From Harmothoe impar (lineage: Eukaryota > Annelida > Polychaeta > Phyllodocida > Polynoidae): a DNA stretch of 64,000 bases. Shown piece by piece: positions 32,716 through 41,385 of this stretch (position 1 is its first letter; every line of letters begins with the position of its first letter). Position numbers and translations under genes: made by a program. The notes under the pieces are model-generated. The model was not told the origin of the DNA. It ran no database searches and worked only from the letters and a program-made list of their open reading frames with translations. The DNA is taken from the NCBI GenBank assembly GCA_947462335.1, contig OX381718.1:43648281-43712280 (forward strand), in the 5' to 3' direction.

Positions 32716-32843
32716 TTTTTGTTTAGGAAGTGAGGGTCTTTAGGATCACGTGACTGGAAGCGATGTCGTCACATGAGTGACGCTTTAAGAGACTGCGCGA
32801 CTTACTAGTAAAAGAAGACGTATGAAAATAAAAACACAACAAT
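31752..32843 (+). repeat. E2 left TIR
   Basis: The outer ~890 bp pair well with the right end. A further ~40-bp block at 32,802-32,843 pairs with 40,658-40,699, while the part between (about 32,640-32,800) differs. The interior is an array of GTCACGTGACCGGAAGTGAC units, mixing E-box, ETS and TGACGTCA (CRE) sites, followed by (GAA)n, (GGA)n and (GGGGA)n tracts. Confidence 0.9.
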
Positions 32844-32944
32844 AATTTTTTTAATTTTTTAATTTATTTTTTTTCAATCTTGATAAACACTCTATTTTTG
32901 AAAAGATGCACTCAATCAAGCAATAACACGCTTATTTTTTTTTT

Positions 32945-35900
32945 TCATATCTCTAAAGGACTCGTTGTCACACCGTCAGAATGCACGCGACGCTTATAAT
33001 ACAAGTAGCGCACGCCGTCTTTCTCTATGGTGTAGGTGACCATTTTGTTTCGCACCACTTTGAAATTTCTATTTACAGCAATGAGAGTTTTTCGTTGGCG
33101 AAGAACATCCAAGAAGTCGTCTGGTTCCTTAGGGTTTTGTTTCTTCTGTACGCCTTTTGCACTCCATTTTTTGGATTTTCTTTCACCGGTGTCGCTGACT
33201 CGATCGTAGCAAATGTAAGTCTTAGGGTTGAGACTTAGGATCCCGTCACCTTCCCACTCCGCTTTCATAAGCCCCGAAGTTCTCAGATCGTGAAGGTACC
33301 GTCTCTCACAACATCCGCCGGGCGGCGGACACCATTCTCGCACTCTTTCCGTTTTTGTCTTCACGAAAAGCTCTAAGTGATCGTCGCACACCGCTGTCGG
33401 AAGCCACTTTCGTTTCTCTCTGAAGTACGTCTCTCTCAGGCGAGGTTTGACCAGGTCATCCAACGTGTCACCGCTGAGAGCCATGTAAAGACTGTCGGTG
33501 TCCATTTGACAAAGGGCATAATCGCGCCGATCGACGAATCTATCCAAGAAGTCGTATGTGAACTCTAACATTTTCAACTTCGCGTACTGGTATACCATGA
33601 ACCCTATTTGAATAGGGAGGTTGTTCTTGACTGTTTTCGGTTGTAGTTCGACTTCAAACAGATCGGAACTCAACTCGGACGCCTTTTCGAAGCGCCACGA
33701 ATTGGCCAATAGTTCGAACTTCCGACTGTCAGTGTATCTCACCGCCGTGTGTTTTTCTTTGTTGCAGATTGTTTTACCGTACGTAGCGTTTCCCATTAAC
33801 TTGTAACAGTCTGACAGAATTTTCTCGTTCTCGTTCACGTTGCCACGTCTTCGCGCCGCCGTTACTTCGTCCGCGAAACCGGCAAAGGAGCGTTTAGGTA
33901 GGTATTCTACGACCAGCTGCACTTTGGTGACTATCAAACCGTGCTCTAAATACCACTTGAGAAGCGGCGTTCCCAAGAGAATATTTTTTCCGTGGTAACT
34001 CCCTATCAGACATCTCTGAGGCGTGTTCAACAGCTTTTCTTCCTGCGCAAAGTCTGACATGTGAGGTCCTATGTCCGATTTTGAAACGGTCACGTTCTTG
34101 AAAACGGGGGTCATTTCTTCGAAGTAGTCTCGTAGGTGAGGCGGCGTAGTGATGTCCACTTGAACTAAACCGAACATTTTCTCCTCTTTCACAGCGGAAA
34201 GGATGTCGCTCTTGCTCATCGCGTTTCGAGACACTTTCAAAGCGTCAACCTTCCAGCGTTGTTGGGAGGCCTTAACCCGCTCATCTCGACGCTTCATCTC
34301 TCTCCATTCGCACTCCCACACGACGACCAGCTTGTGACCTAGCGCTTTCAAGTAAGCGCTTACTCTAGTCGTTCTGTCGCGTCTCTCCTCCCTCAGTGAA
34401 GCGCACTGATATCGGTGCGACGGTATGCACTCGTGAGCGTGGAACCAACACCCGTGAAACTGGAAAACCGTATTAGAGGCCGTGTGAAACCCGTCCACGC
34501 GAATTCTCTGACAGCCTACAACCATCTCGCCGCCGTTCAAAGCGTGGCGCAGTTTCACGTCGCGGTCGTGCTCTACGAAGCGTAACCACTCCAAAGCGCT
34601 GTGAGAGTTTCTTTGCCTAATTTCGGGCTTGAACTCGGTCTCAGGTCGTCTCACCGCGTAATAGCCCGTGCAGTGCGCTTCGCTCATGCAGCGCAAGTAC
34701 AGAGAGTTAGCGTCTAGTCCTAGGATGTGTTGGCACGGTCTCGCTTCTTCGCCGTACTTGTGCTCCCTTATCCGCGTGGTGCCCTTCTCGTGAAATCTAT
34801 GGAAGATGATGGAAGGACCGCCGACTAGATTTTCTTTGATCAGAGCGTGGAGGACGGCGTCGAACTGGGGGAACGTTGTGAACGCGTCTTCTATGTTTTG
34901 GAAGAGGAACCGTAAAGTCAAACCGGCGAGAGAAACTCCGTCTTTCAACATGTCAATGCCGCGATCTGGGAAAAATTTAGCATGATTTTTCAGAGCTTCT
35001 ATGAAAGGTTTGACGTCTTTGTTGTTGTAGTGGATCAAGTAATCTTCCATAGTTTGCATCTTCTCGTCGGACCAAACTTTCTGACATGCGGCGTAGTCGG
35101 ATTCGGACATTTTGACGCCCGTCAGTTCGCTGTCAAAAGCCGATCTCGGTGGCAGCGTTCTGTTTGCCAGTTTCCTGGTAGACGTCATCCATTCGTAAGG
35201 AAAGTGACCTTTCTCTTCGTTCCTGGTGAAAGCTCGCAAATAGGTCGCGTAGTTGTAACCGGGTGCCAAATAGTTGACTACATCCAAGAAAACCGTGTGC
35301 TGTGTGTAAACCGCCAAGTATTGATTGCTTCTCTTTATGACGCTGAATTCTTGGTTTCTTCGGTCTCCGGAGGCAAAGAACGAGTGAAGGCGTATTTTGA
35401 TCAGGTTCAAGTCGTAACGCCCCGAGTTGAAGCCCACGACTGGAGCTTGACGGATGTATCTCAGAAGACGCTTCTTCAGTTGAACTAACGGGTGTCTGGT
35501 CTGAGCCGCAGCGAAGCCGCCTGGAGAAGGGGTGAATGTCGCCTCCTCCAGCAGGAGAGCTTCACCTATCGCCGCATCTAACTTCGCTAACGTCGGTCGG
35601 TAAAGTTCTAGCACAGCTTCCCCGATGACTTTGGCGTTCTCGTTTATGTGATTTAAAACTCGGTCCAACAAGGGGTCGGAATCTGCGTCGGATTCTCTGA
35701 CGAAGCAGACGGGCCCCTCCCACCCCGGAAAGTCGGATGCGACGCTAGCCGACAAAGGGACGTGATCCCACAGCAGGGACACGTGTTCCGTCGACGGTTC
35801 TTTGCACGGTCTGAAGAAAGCCTCGAAACCGAAGGGGATCTTGTAAGGGTAGATTCCGGAATGTCCGTCGGGGGGAAAAATGGAGAAGTCTGCTAGCGCT

Positions 35901-36310
35901 TCGAAAATCGTTCTCGAATTTTGGTAGATGCCACCTACGTAGCGCAACTTGACTTGTCGGCAAGAGGAAAGCTGGTTCCTGTGTCTCTTCAGCAAGAACT
36001 CGGTGGTGAACGCCGCCTTACACTTGCAACATTCGTATATGCCCGCGTACGCGTTGAAGTCCGTGACGAGAGAGACGTGCAAACCGCCTTTCGCCGTCAG
36101 GTGTAGGTTGACTTTACCTCGGGCGGCCAGAGTTCTGGAAGGCGGTCTGATCAGAGTAACGCGTCTTCTCAACTTCCGCCCCGGCACTTGACTCGACGCG
36201 GTGTAAACCACTATTTGTACGTCAAACAAGTTCTCTAACGCGGGTAAGTCGCGGATGTTCAGACCCGGAAAGGATTCAGGTGTGGCAGCGGGACAGAACT
36301 GACGTAACAA
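32945..36310 (-). CDS. family B DNA polymerase, main frame (protein-primed type)
   Basis: Replicates the element. Counting from codon TTG at 36,310 (about 1,121 residues): a C2HC-type finger at 93-117 (ECCKCKAAF ... H110, C117), Exo II FNSGRYD at 294-300, Exo III YNNKDVKPF at 428-436, Pol A GLDANSLYL at 531-539, FHGCWFHAHEC at 618-628, Pol B KLMGNATYGK at 837-846 and Pol C QMDTDSLY at 935-942. Catalytic residues are intact. No ATG exists between the upstream in-frame TAG (near 36,390) and TTG 36,310, so this frame cannot start itself. It continues the 36,276-37,067 frame after a one-nucleotide offset. Confidence 0.93.
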   Translation of the reverse strand: MLRQFCPAATPESFPGLNIRDLPALENLFDVQIVVYTASSQVPGRKLRRRVTLIRPPSRTLAARGKVNLHLTAKGGLHVSLVTDFNAYAGIYECCKCKAAFTTEFLLKRHRNQLSSCRQVKLRYVGGIYQNSRTIFEALADFSIFPPDGHSGIYPYKIPFGFEAFFRPCKEPSTEHVSLLWDHVPLSASVASDFPGWEGPVCFVRESDADSDPLLDRVLNHINENAKVIGEAVLELYRPTLAKLDAAIGEALLLEEATFTPSPGGFAAAQTRHPLVQLKKRLLRYIRQAPVVGFNSGRYDLNLIKIRLHSFFASGDRRNQEFSVIKRSNQYLAVYTQHTVFLDVVNYLAPGYNYATYLRAFTRNEEKGHFPYEWMTSTRKLANRTLPPRSAFDSELTGVKMSESDYAACQKVWSDEKMQTMEDYLIHYNNKDVKPFIEALKNHAKFFPDRGIDMLKDGVSLAGLTLRFLFQNIEDAFTTFPQFDAVLHALIKENLVGGPSIIFHRFHEKGTTRIREHKYGEEARPCQHILGLDANSLYLRCMSEAHCTGYYAVRRPETEFKPEIRQRNSHSALEWLRFVEHDRDVKLRHALNGGEMVVGCQRIRVDGFHTASNTVFQFHGCWFHAHECIPSHRYQCASLREERRDRTTRVSAYLKALGHKLVVVWECEWREMKRRDERVKASQQRWKVDALKVSRNAMSKSDILSAVKEEKMFGLVQVDITTPPHLRDYFEEMTPVFKNVTVSKSDIGPHMSDFAQEEKLLNTPQRCLIGSYHGKNILLGTPLLKWYLEHGLIVTKVQLVVEYLPKRSFAGFADEVTAARRRGNVNENEKILSDCYKLMGNATYGKTICNKEKHTAVRYTDSRKFELLANSWRFEKASELSSDLFEVELQPKTVKNNLPIQIGFMVYQYAKLKMLEFTYDFLDRFVDRRDYALCQMDTDSLYMALSGDTLDDLVKPRLRETYFREKRKWLPTAVCDDHLELFVKTKTERVREWCPPPGGCCERRYLHDLRTSGLMKAEWEGDGILSLNPKTYICYDRVSDTGERKSKKWSAKGVQKKQNPKEPDDFLDVLRQRKTLIAVNRNFKVVRNKMVTYTIEKDGVRYLYYKRRVHSDGVTTSPLEI

Positions 36311-37067
36311 ATCTGAAGCGCGCTTGCTGGTGTTGTATAAGTGAAAGGAAATGCAGCCGGATGCAGAGGTTGTCCTTGTTGGGAAAATCTAACACGCCGC
36401 TTCTCTTTCCAACTCGACCGGCCTGAGTGATCCTACCGCCTATGGGGAATTCCCCCGGTCCCATGTAAACGCAAATGTTCAAATTGGTAGGAAAAAGAAC
36501 GTGCCACTTGGTGTCAGCGTCGCAAAGTTTCCGTACTTTCTCGCAAGCGACGGTGTTTTCCATCTTTGAGAGGAGCTCTTCCAAAGTTTCTGAATTAGTT
36601 ATAGTAGGGAGCGGTTGTATGAGAGTTGCGTTGTTCTGGGAGGCGTGAAAGTAGCGCAGTTTGCTCTTGTCTTCTCTGTGTTGTAAGAGTAAGCCTACCG
36701 AGAAACCCACTTTGTATCTGAATCTTTGTGTCAAGTGAATGCGACGCATAGTATCTACAGCGTCACTCAACTCTCCGGTTGGTAGCCTGAAGTTTGTTAC
36801 ACTCACGCGAGTCCCGTGCATCCTGACGCCCGTTTGTATCGCAGGCCAATTCGCCGTGAACGTTTCCTCCCCGTTCGGTACAGCACATATGCGCGGAGGG
36901 ATGGTCACCCCGTCCAGAGATTCGCGTTGACAGGCGATCTTTCGGCAATCGCCTTCGCCGCATAGAGGGCAAAACTTAGGTATTACTCTACAATTTTCTA
37001 TGTGTCTCTCGTGGTTGTACGGTCTTTTAAACATTTTGAAACACTTTTCGCATACGTACTGCGTCAT
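36276..37067 (-). CDS. N-terminal part of the polymerase with zinc finger, separate frame (263 codons)
   Basis: It starts at an ATG behind an A tract. A C2HC finger (YVCEKCFKMFKRPYNHERH) at residues 4-22 is followed by further CxxC pairs (CPLCGEGDC) and a KDNLC motif near residue 230, just before the frame is lost. These elements belong at the N-terminus of Polinton-type PolB proteins. The polymerase frame overlaps its last ~35 nt, and the likely frame change lies at about 36,351-36,368. The residues after that point look out of frame. Treat as the 5' part of the same gene. Confidence 0.8.
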   Translation of the reverse strand: MTQYVCEKCFKMFKRPYNHERHIENCRVIPKFCPLCGEGDCRKIACQRESLDGVTIPPRICAVPNGEETFTANWPAIQTGVRMHGTRVSVTNFRLPTGELSDAVDTMRRIHLTQRFRYKVGFSVGLLLQHREDKSKLRYFHASQNNATLIQPLPTITNSETLEELLSKMENTVACEKVRKLCDADTKWHVLFPTNLNICVYMGPGEFPIGGRITQAGRVGKRSGVLDFPNKDNLCIRLHFLSLIQHQQARFRFVTSVLSRCHT

Positions 37068-37084
37068 GTTTTTTCACTCAGTTA

Positions 37085-37205
37085 CCAACTACTTAGCCGT
37101 CTAACTATCTATCTATCTATCAATCTATCTGTCTATCTATCTATCAATCTATCTGTCTATCTATCTATCTGTCTGCTGTCTGTGTATCCGTCTGTCTGTC
37201 TCATA
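37085..37205. repeat. (TCTA)n/(TCTG)n microsatellite
   Basis: A tetranucleotide tract in the 190-bp gap between the polymerase and the PC4-like gene. Confidence 0.9.
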
Positions 37206-37255
37206 CAGCGTACGTCAAACGCTGTGTGTGTGCGCGCGTGAGCGTTGAGCGTCTC

Positions 37256-38866
37256 TCATTCCGAATCTATACCGAGAAATTTGAGAATAATCTCTGTTTT
37301 GTCATCCAACTCTTTGAGCGCTCTGGCGGACAGCGTCACCCCCTGCTGTGTGGGTTTTTTGTCACGACCTTCGTACTTGCGCACGTGGAAGAGGTTCTTA
37401 CCGCTGTAGTAGCTCACAGCTGCGTACACTTCGCCCTCCTCATCCAGCACTGCGAACCAGGGGGTGTGATTAGGTCTTCCTTGCGCGGCCGCTGTGTCGC
37501 GTATGCGCACCACTGCGCGGATATCGGCGATGCGTGCTATTAGCTCGCGCAGCGCGTCGGCAGTGAAGTGCACTCGCTTGCTTCTGGTCAGAGACGCCTC
37601 TTTCACCTGGCCGTCTTTTGTGTAGCGCGGCCTCCTAGACAGTCTAGCCACGTCCTCCCAGATCTCCAGCGTCAAAGCCCCGTCTAAGCAGAACTCTAAC
37701 CCGAGAAGACGGGAGAAGGTTTTCTCTGCTTCTTCTCGTCCATCTCGTTCTTTTTCTTGTATTTTTCTCTTCTTAGTAGGCCTTGTTGTTCTGGAACTCA
37801 CCTTAGAACGTTTCAGACCCGCAAGAAGAGTAACACCATCAGCGTGAGCTGAATCAGCAGCAGAACCGATAACAGGAGCAGCGTCAGCGCTGGTGGTATC
37901 CGAGACCTCGTTGTTGGAACAGAGCAGCCACACGCCGTCGGTGCTGAGTGTAGCGGTAGAAGATGAAGCGCCGCCGCCCTCGTAAGGTGGCGGTGAGGGC
38001 AGTCGCCACGGACCGGACGCGCTACCAGTGGAAGTGAGGTCGAAAGCTGGGGAAGAGGGGAGCCGAAAAAACGTACCGTCCGCCCCTTTCCCTTCGGGTT
38101 CTTCGTATGCCTCATCGTCAGCGTCGTTCTCTGTCTCACCCTGTTGCTGCTGCTCCTCCTCCTCTTCTTCTTGGTTTAGGGGCTGAGTGTCCGAATAGCT
38201 GTAACTCTCAGCGCGAGCGGCGTCGAGGGCGTCGGTCGATGTAGTGGTGGAGAGGGGCTGTGCAACGTGCGGCAGGTCATCAAAATCATCAACAGTAGTG
38301 GGGAGGTAAAAACCCGGTTGCCAGTACTGCGCTGTGCCAGGAGCGTTGTCGTCAGTAGTAGTAGCGGTAGCAGCAGGTGCAGCAGAAGCAGCAGCAGCAG
38401 CAGCAGCAGACGCAACAGTAGCAGGCGCAGCAGCCTCAGCAGGCGCAGCCGTAGCAGGCGCAGCAGTAGCAGGTGCAGCAGCAGCAGCAGCAGCAGCGGC
38501 AGCACGAGGATCACCAGCAGCAGCAGCAGCAGCAGCAGGCGGGGCGGCAGTAGCAGCGGCAGCGCGCTTAGCAGCAACGTGTACCGTCGCGAGTGTAACA
38601 ACGTCGCTAGCACGACGACTACTACCAGTAGTACTACTACCACTACTTCTACTACTACTACTACTACTACTACTTCTATTACTACTACTACTGCTGCGAG
38701 CGCTCGCTACAGCGGGAGGGTGATAAGACCAAGCGGCTGCGGCGGTAGTCTCATTTTCAGTAGCAAGAGGAGGCACTGACGCTAAACGAGCGCTGTTCCG
38801 CGTAGTCTTCTTGTTCTTGAACTTGCTTAGATCCTTGGACGGCGCTAGGTGTTGTCTTTTGCTCAT
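37256..38866 (-). CDS. Ala/Ser-rich protein with two apparent PC4-like ssDNA-binding domains (536 aa)
   Basis: The start is the Kozak ATG (CACCATGAGC) at 38,866; the longer frame begins only with TTG. Residues 40-370 are low complexity: Ser/Arg, long Ala tracts, then Glu/Gln. The C-terminal ~150 residues look folded. Two units (about 390-454 and 470-532) each resemble the PC4/Sub1 core: a V.YYSGK strand, an IRKY-like strand, a short KDGQ or DKKP turn, then a GVTLSARALKEL helix. PC4 folds bind single-stranded DNA, so a replication or late-transcription SSB role is plausible beside a protein-primed polymerase. This is an assignment by eye. Confidence 0.6.
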   Translation of the reverse strand: MSKRQHLAPSKDLSKFKNKKTTRNSARLASVPPLATENETTAAAAWSYHPPAVASARSSSSSNRSSSSSSSSRSSGSSTTGSSRRASDVVTLATVHVAAKRAAAATAAPPAAAAAAAGDPRAAAAAAAAAAPATAAPATAAPAEAAAPATVASAAAAAAASAAPAATATTTDDNAPGTAQYWQPGFYLPTTVDDFDDLPHVAQPLSTTTSTDALDAARAESYSYSDTQPLNQEEEEEEQQQQGETENDADDEAYEEPEGKGADGTFFRLPSSPAFDLTSTGSASGPWRLPSPPPYEGGGASSSTATLSTDGVWLLCSNNEVSDTTSADAAPVIGSAADSAHADGVTLLAGLKRSKVSSRTTRPTKKRKIQEKERDGREEAEKTFSRLLGLEFCLDGALTLEIWEDVARLSRRPRYTKDGQVKEASLTRSKRVHFTADALRELIARIADIRAVVRIRDTAAAQGRPNHTPWFAVLDEEGEVYAAVSYYSGKNLFHVRKYEGRDKKPTQQGVTLSARALKELDDKTEIILKFLGIDSE

Positions 38867-38934
38867 GGTGGTGACTGTAGAGAGCAGCAAAAGAATGAGT
38901 GAGTGAATGGAGGTTTCCAGACCCCTTATATACG

Positions 38935-38942
38935 CCTTCTCG
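38935..38942 (-). promoter_or_regulatory. TATA box for E2 leftward genes
   Basis: TATATAAG on the minus strand, about 70 nt upstream of the PC4-like ATG. Confidence 0.5.
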
Positions 38943-38994
38943 CTTCTAGAGCTAAGCTACTTACTGCCCCTGTTCAGCTGCCGCCGGCTGGCCG

Positions 38995-39520
38995 GCGGCC
39001 ATTCACAAAGAGAAACAAAAGACATAAGGCATGACGTTTTCAGCTGGATCCCTTTCCCCCCTTTTGAGAGATCGACTGTCATGAGCTAAGCTACTTACCA
39101 CCCTGTTCAGCAATTCAACGCGCATTAGCTGTATAAAGGATTAAGCGGTTGCTGCCGCCGACTGACCGGCGGCCATTCACAAAGAGAAACAAAAGACATA
39201 AGGTATGACGTTTTCAGCTGGATCCCTTTCCCCTCTTTTTTGAGGGATCCACTGTCATGAGCTAAGCTACTTACCACCCTGTTCAGCAATTCAACGCGCA
39301 TTAGCTGTATAAAGGATTAACGGTGATGAGCTTAGAGTGTGTATACAAAAAAACTACAGGAGGCGTGTGGCGTGAAGCAGGACCCCCTAAGACGAACGTG
39401 TCTGTCTGTGAGTAGAGGCGTGTGCATGTGGTGAGCGACTTAAGTGTAAGACAAAAAAAAATCACCGCCTCCTGCCGTGGTGAGTAGACCGGGCCGGCCG
39501 GCGGCGGCCGGCTAGTTCAA
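38995..39520. promoter_or_regulatory. E2 copy of the common control region, with a 174-bp internal duplication
   Basis: Homologous to 28,700-29,100 of E1 in block order and sequence. In E2 the part from AAAGAGAAACAAAAGACATA (39,007) to TGTATAAAGGATTAA is present twice (second copy from 39,181). It separates the leftward PC4-like gene from the rightward death-domain gene, exactly as in E1. Confidence 0.85.
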
Positions 39521-39810
39521 TAGGGAGGGGTGACAGCTGACTAAGGCTGTGCATGAAAAAATCCGATTTTCACCTGACCTCTGACGTTTGTTACAATGAA
39601 TGTCAGAGGGAGGGAGACGTCCTCAGGTAGGGGGTAGGAGGTAAGGCTATGGATGAGGAAAAAACACCGTTTTCAGCTGGTCTCCACGGATAGCGATGAC
39701 ATACCCCTCGTCATCTAAGCTCTTAAGGAGCGGAGCGGCTGAAAAAGCGTCATGCGGACAGGTCGCTAGACAGCTGGAGTGCTGTTGGAAATAGGATTAA
39801 ACTCCCTCTG

Positions 39811-39818
39811 TATAAAAG
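39811..39818 (+). promoter_or_regulatory. TATA box for E2 rightward gene
   Basis: TATAAAAG about 100 nt before the death-domain ATG. An (ACC/GCC)n leader lies in between, like that of the E1 rightward gene. Confidence 0.55.
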
Positions 39819-39916
39819 CTCTGATTTCTGTTGGAAAAAAACCATATCGCCTCTGACCACAGTAACGTCTACTACCACCACCACCGCCACCACCGCCGCC
39901 GCCAAGACGAGACGAG

Positions 39917-40657
39917 ATGGCTCAAGCTATTCCACTTTCAAGCTCGCCTTCACCGCCTTGTCCACCTGAAAAAAAGTTAATGCGGCTTGACGACGTGAGA
40001 CGCGCGAGGCAGACCGATGGGGAAAACAGAGAGGTAGGACAGCGGCGCTTAGCATATAGCGACGCCTTGCTTCGTCAACTAGGTAAAGAGTTGAGCGGAT
40101 CTTGGAGAGAGTTGGGCAGTAGCTTAAAAGTTACCGCCGTCCGTATGGATGCTCTAGTAGAGCGCAGTGTCAAGACACCGGAGGAGCTGTGTACGGCGAT
40201 GTTCCGAGTCTGGTGGGGTGAAACCCCGCATCGTCATAGATGGGGAGAGCTCGGTCGCGTCTTCACCCGCATTAGACGCGTGGAACTGTTGGCTCAGTGG
40301 ATGTCCCTTCTCCACAGACAGGGGTTGGATTTCGAAAACCCAGACTCGCGCGCGATGCATAAGCACTTGGGCACCCTCGGCAGACGTCTAGGTAGCAGGT
40401 GGAAAGAGGTGGGGGACCATTTAAAATTGTCGCCTGAGAGGTTAGATAAGATCGCTGAAGAATGCGAATACGGAGGAAGTCCCGCTGAGTGGGCCTTCCG
40501 AGTGTTGAAAATGTGGCAAGCTGAAGCTGACGGTGCCGGCGGTACGCCTTTTGAACTCCTTCGAGTGTTGACTGAGGACATGGGAAAGTTTGACCTCGGC
40601 ATCGCGATATTACTTGACTTTATCAAGCAAGAAACAACGAGAACGACGGACATGTGA
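39917..40657 (+). CDS. tandem death-domain protein (246 aa)
   Basis: Two death-fold units: about residues 48-132 (LGKELSGSWRELGSSLKVT, core Trp63) and 148-236 (LGRRLGSRWKEVGDHLKLS, core Trp162), each followed by a MFRVWW or VLKMW helix. Death domains assemble apoptosis and innate-immune signalling complexes. A soluble two-domain protein without catalytic parts could act as a decoy or adaptor against host signalling; that role is inferred. The stop codon lies at the inner border of the right TIR. Host capture is likely. Confidence 0.8.
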   Translation: MAQAIPLSSSPSPPCPPEKKLMRLDDVRRARQTDGENREVGQRRLAYSDALLRQLGKELSGSWRELGSSLKVTAVRMDALVERSVKTPEELCTAMFRVWWGETPHRHRWGELGRVFTRIRRVELLAQWMSLLHRQGLDFENPDSRAMHKHLGTLGRRLGSRWKEVGDHLKLSPERLDKIAEECEYGGSPAEWAFRVLKMWQAEADGAGGTPFELLRVLTEDMGKFDLGIAILLDFIKQETTRTTDM

Positions 40658-41354
40658 ATTGTTGTGTTTTATTTTCATACGTCTTCTTTATTAGTAAGTA
40701 AAAAAAAATATTATAACAATTAAGACGCGTGTCCTCTTAAAGTGTCACTTCCTCCAGTCGCAGCTGATCGCCTCATCGAGGCTTGTGATAAACAAAAAAA
40801 AATGAAGAGACACGCTTCTTCCTCTCGAGAGGAAGAAGCGTGTCTCTCGATTGAAATCTTTTCTTTTCTTTTTTTCTTAAAAGAGACAAACGCCCCTTAG
40901 AGTGCCCCCCCATACCCCTAGAGTGCCCCCCTCCCCCCTCCCCCCCCTCCCCCCCCCACCCGCCCCATGCATCCTAAAAGCGCCCCCCTCCCCATGCATC
41001 TTAAAGGGGCCCCCCTCCCCCCTCCCCTCCCCTCCCCTCCCCTCCCCTCCCCTCCCCCCTTATACACTCTAAAGAACGCTTCTACCTAGTTCGATAAGTC
41101 ACTTCCAGTCGCTCGTAAAACAATAAAAATGAAAAAACAAACTTATATCGTAGTGTTTTTTATTAGTTTACCGAAAAAAATAAGAGACTCGCCTCCTCCT
41201 CCTTCTCCTCCTCCTCTCCTTCTCCTCCTCCTCCTCCTCTCCTTATCCTCCTCCTCCTCCTCCTCCTCCTCCTCCTCCTCCTCCAAAAAATATCACATTT
41301 TAAAGCGCGTGACCCCTTAAAGACGCTCATCTCTTCATTAAGTCGCGTGACGTC

Positions 41355-41385
<31 letters not shown>

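Noticed and set aside
34982..35488. 168-codon plus-strand frame
   Set aside because: Shadow of the polymerase gene.
38176..38779. Leu-, Ala- and Ser-rich frames on both strands
   Set aside because: Other-frame readings of the triplet-repeat part of the PC4-like gene.
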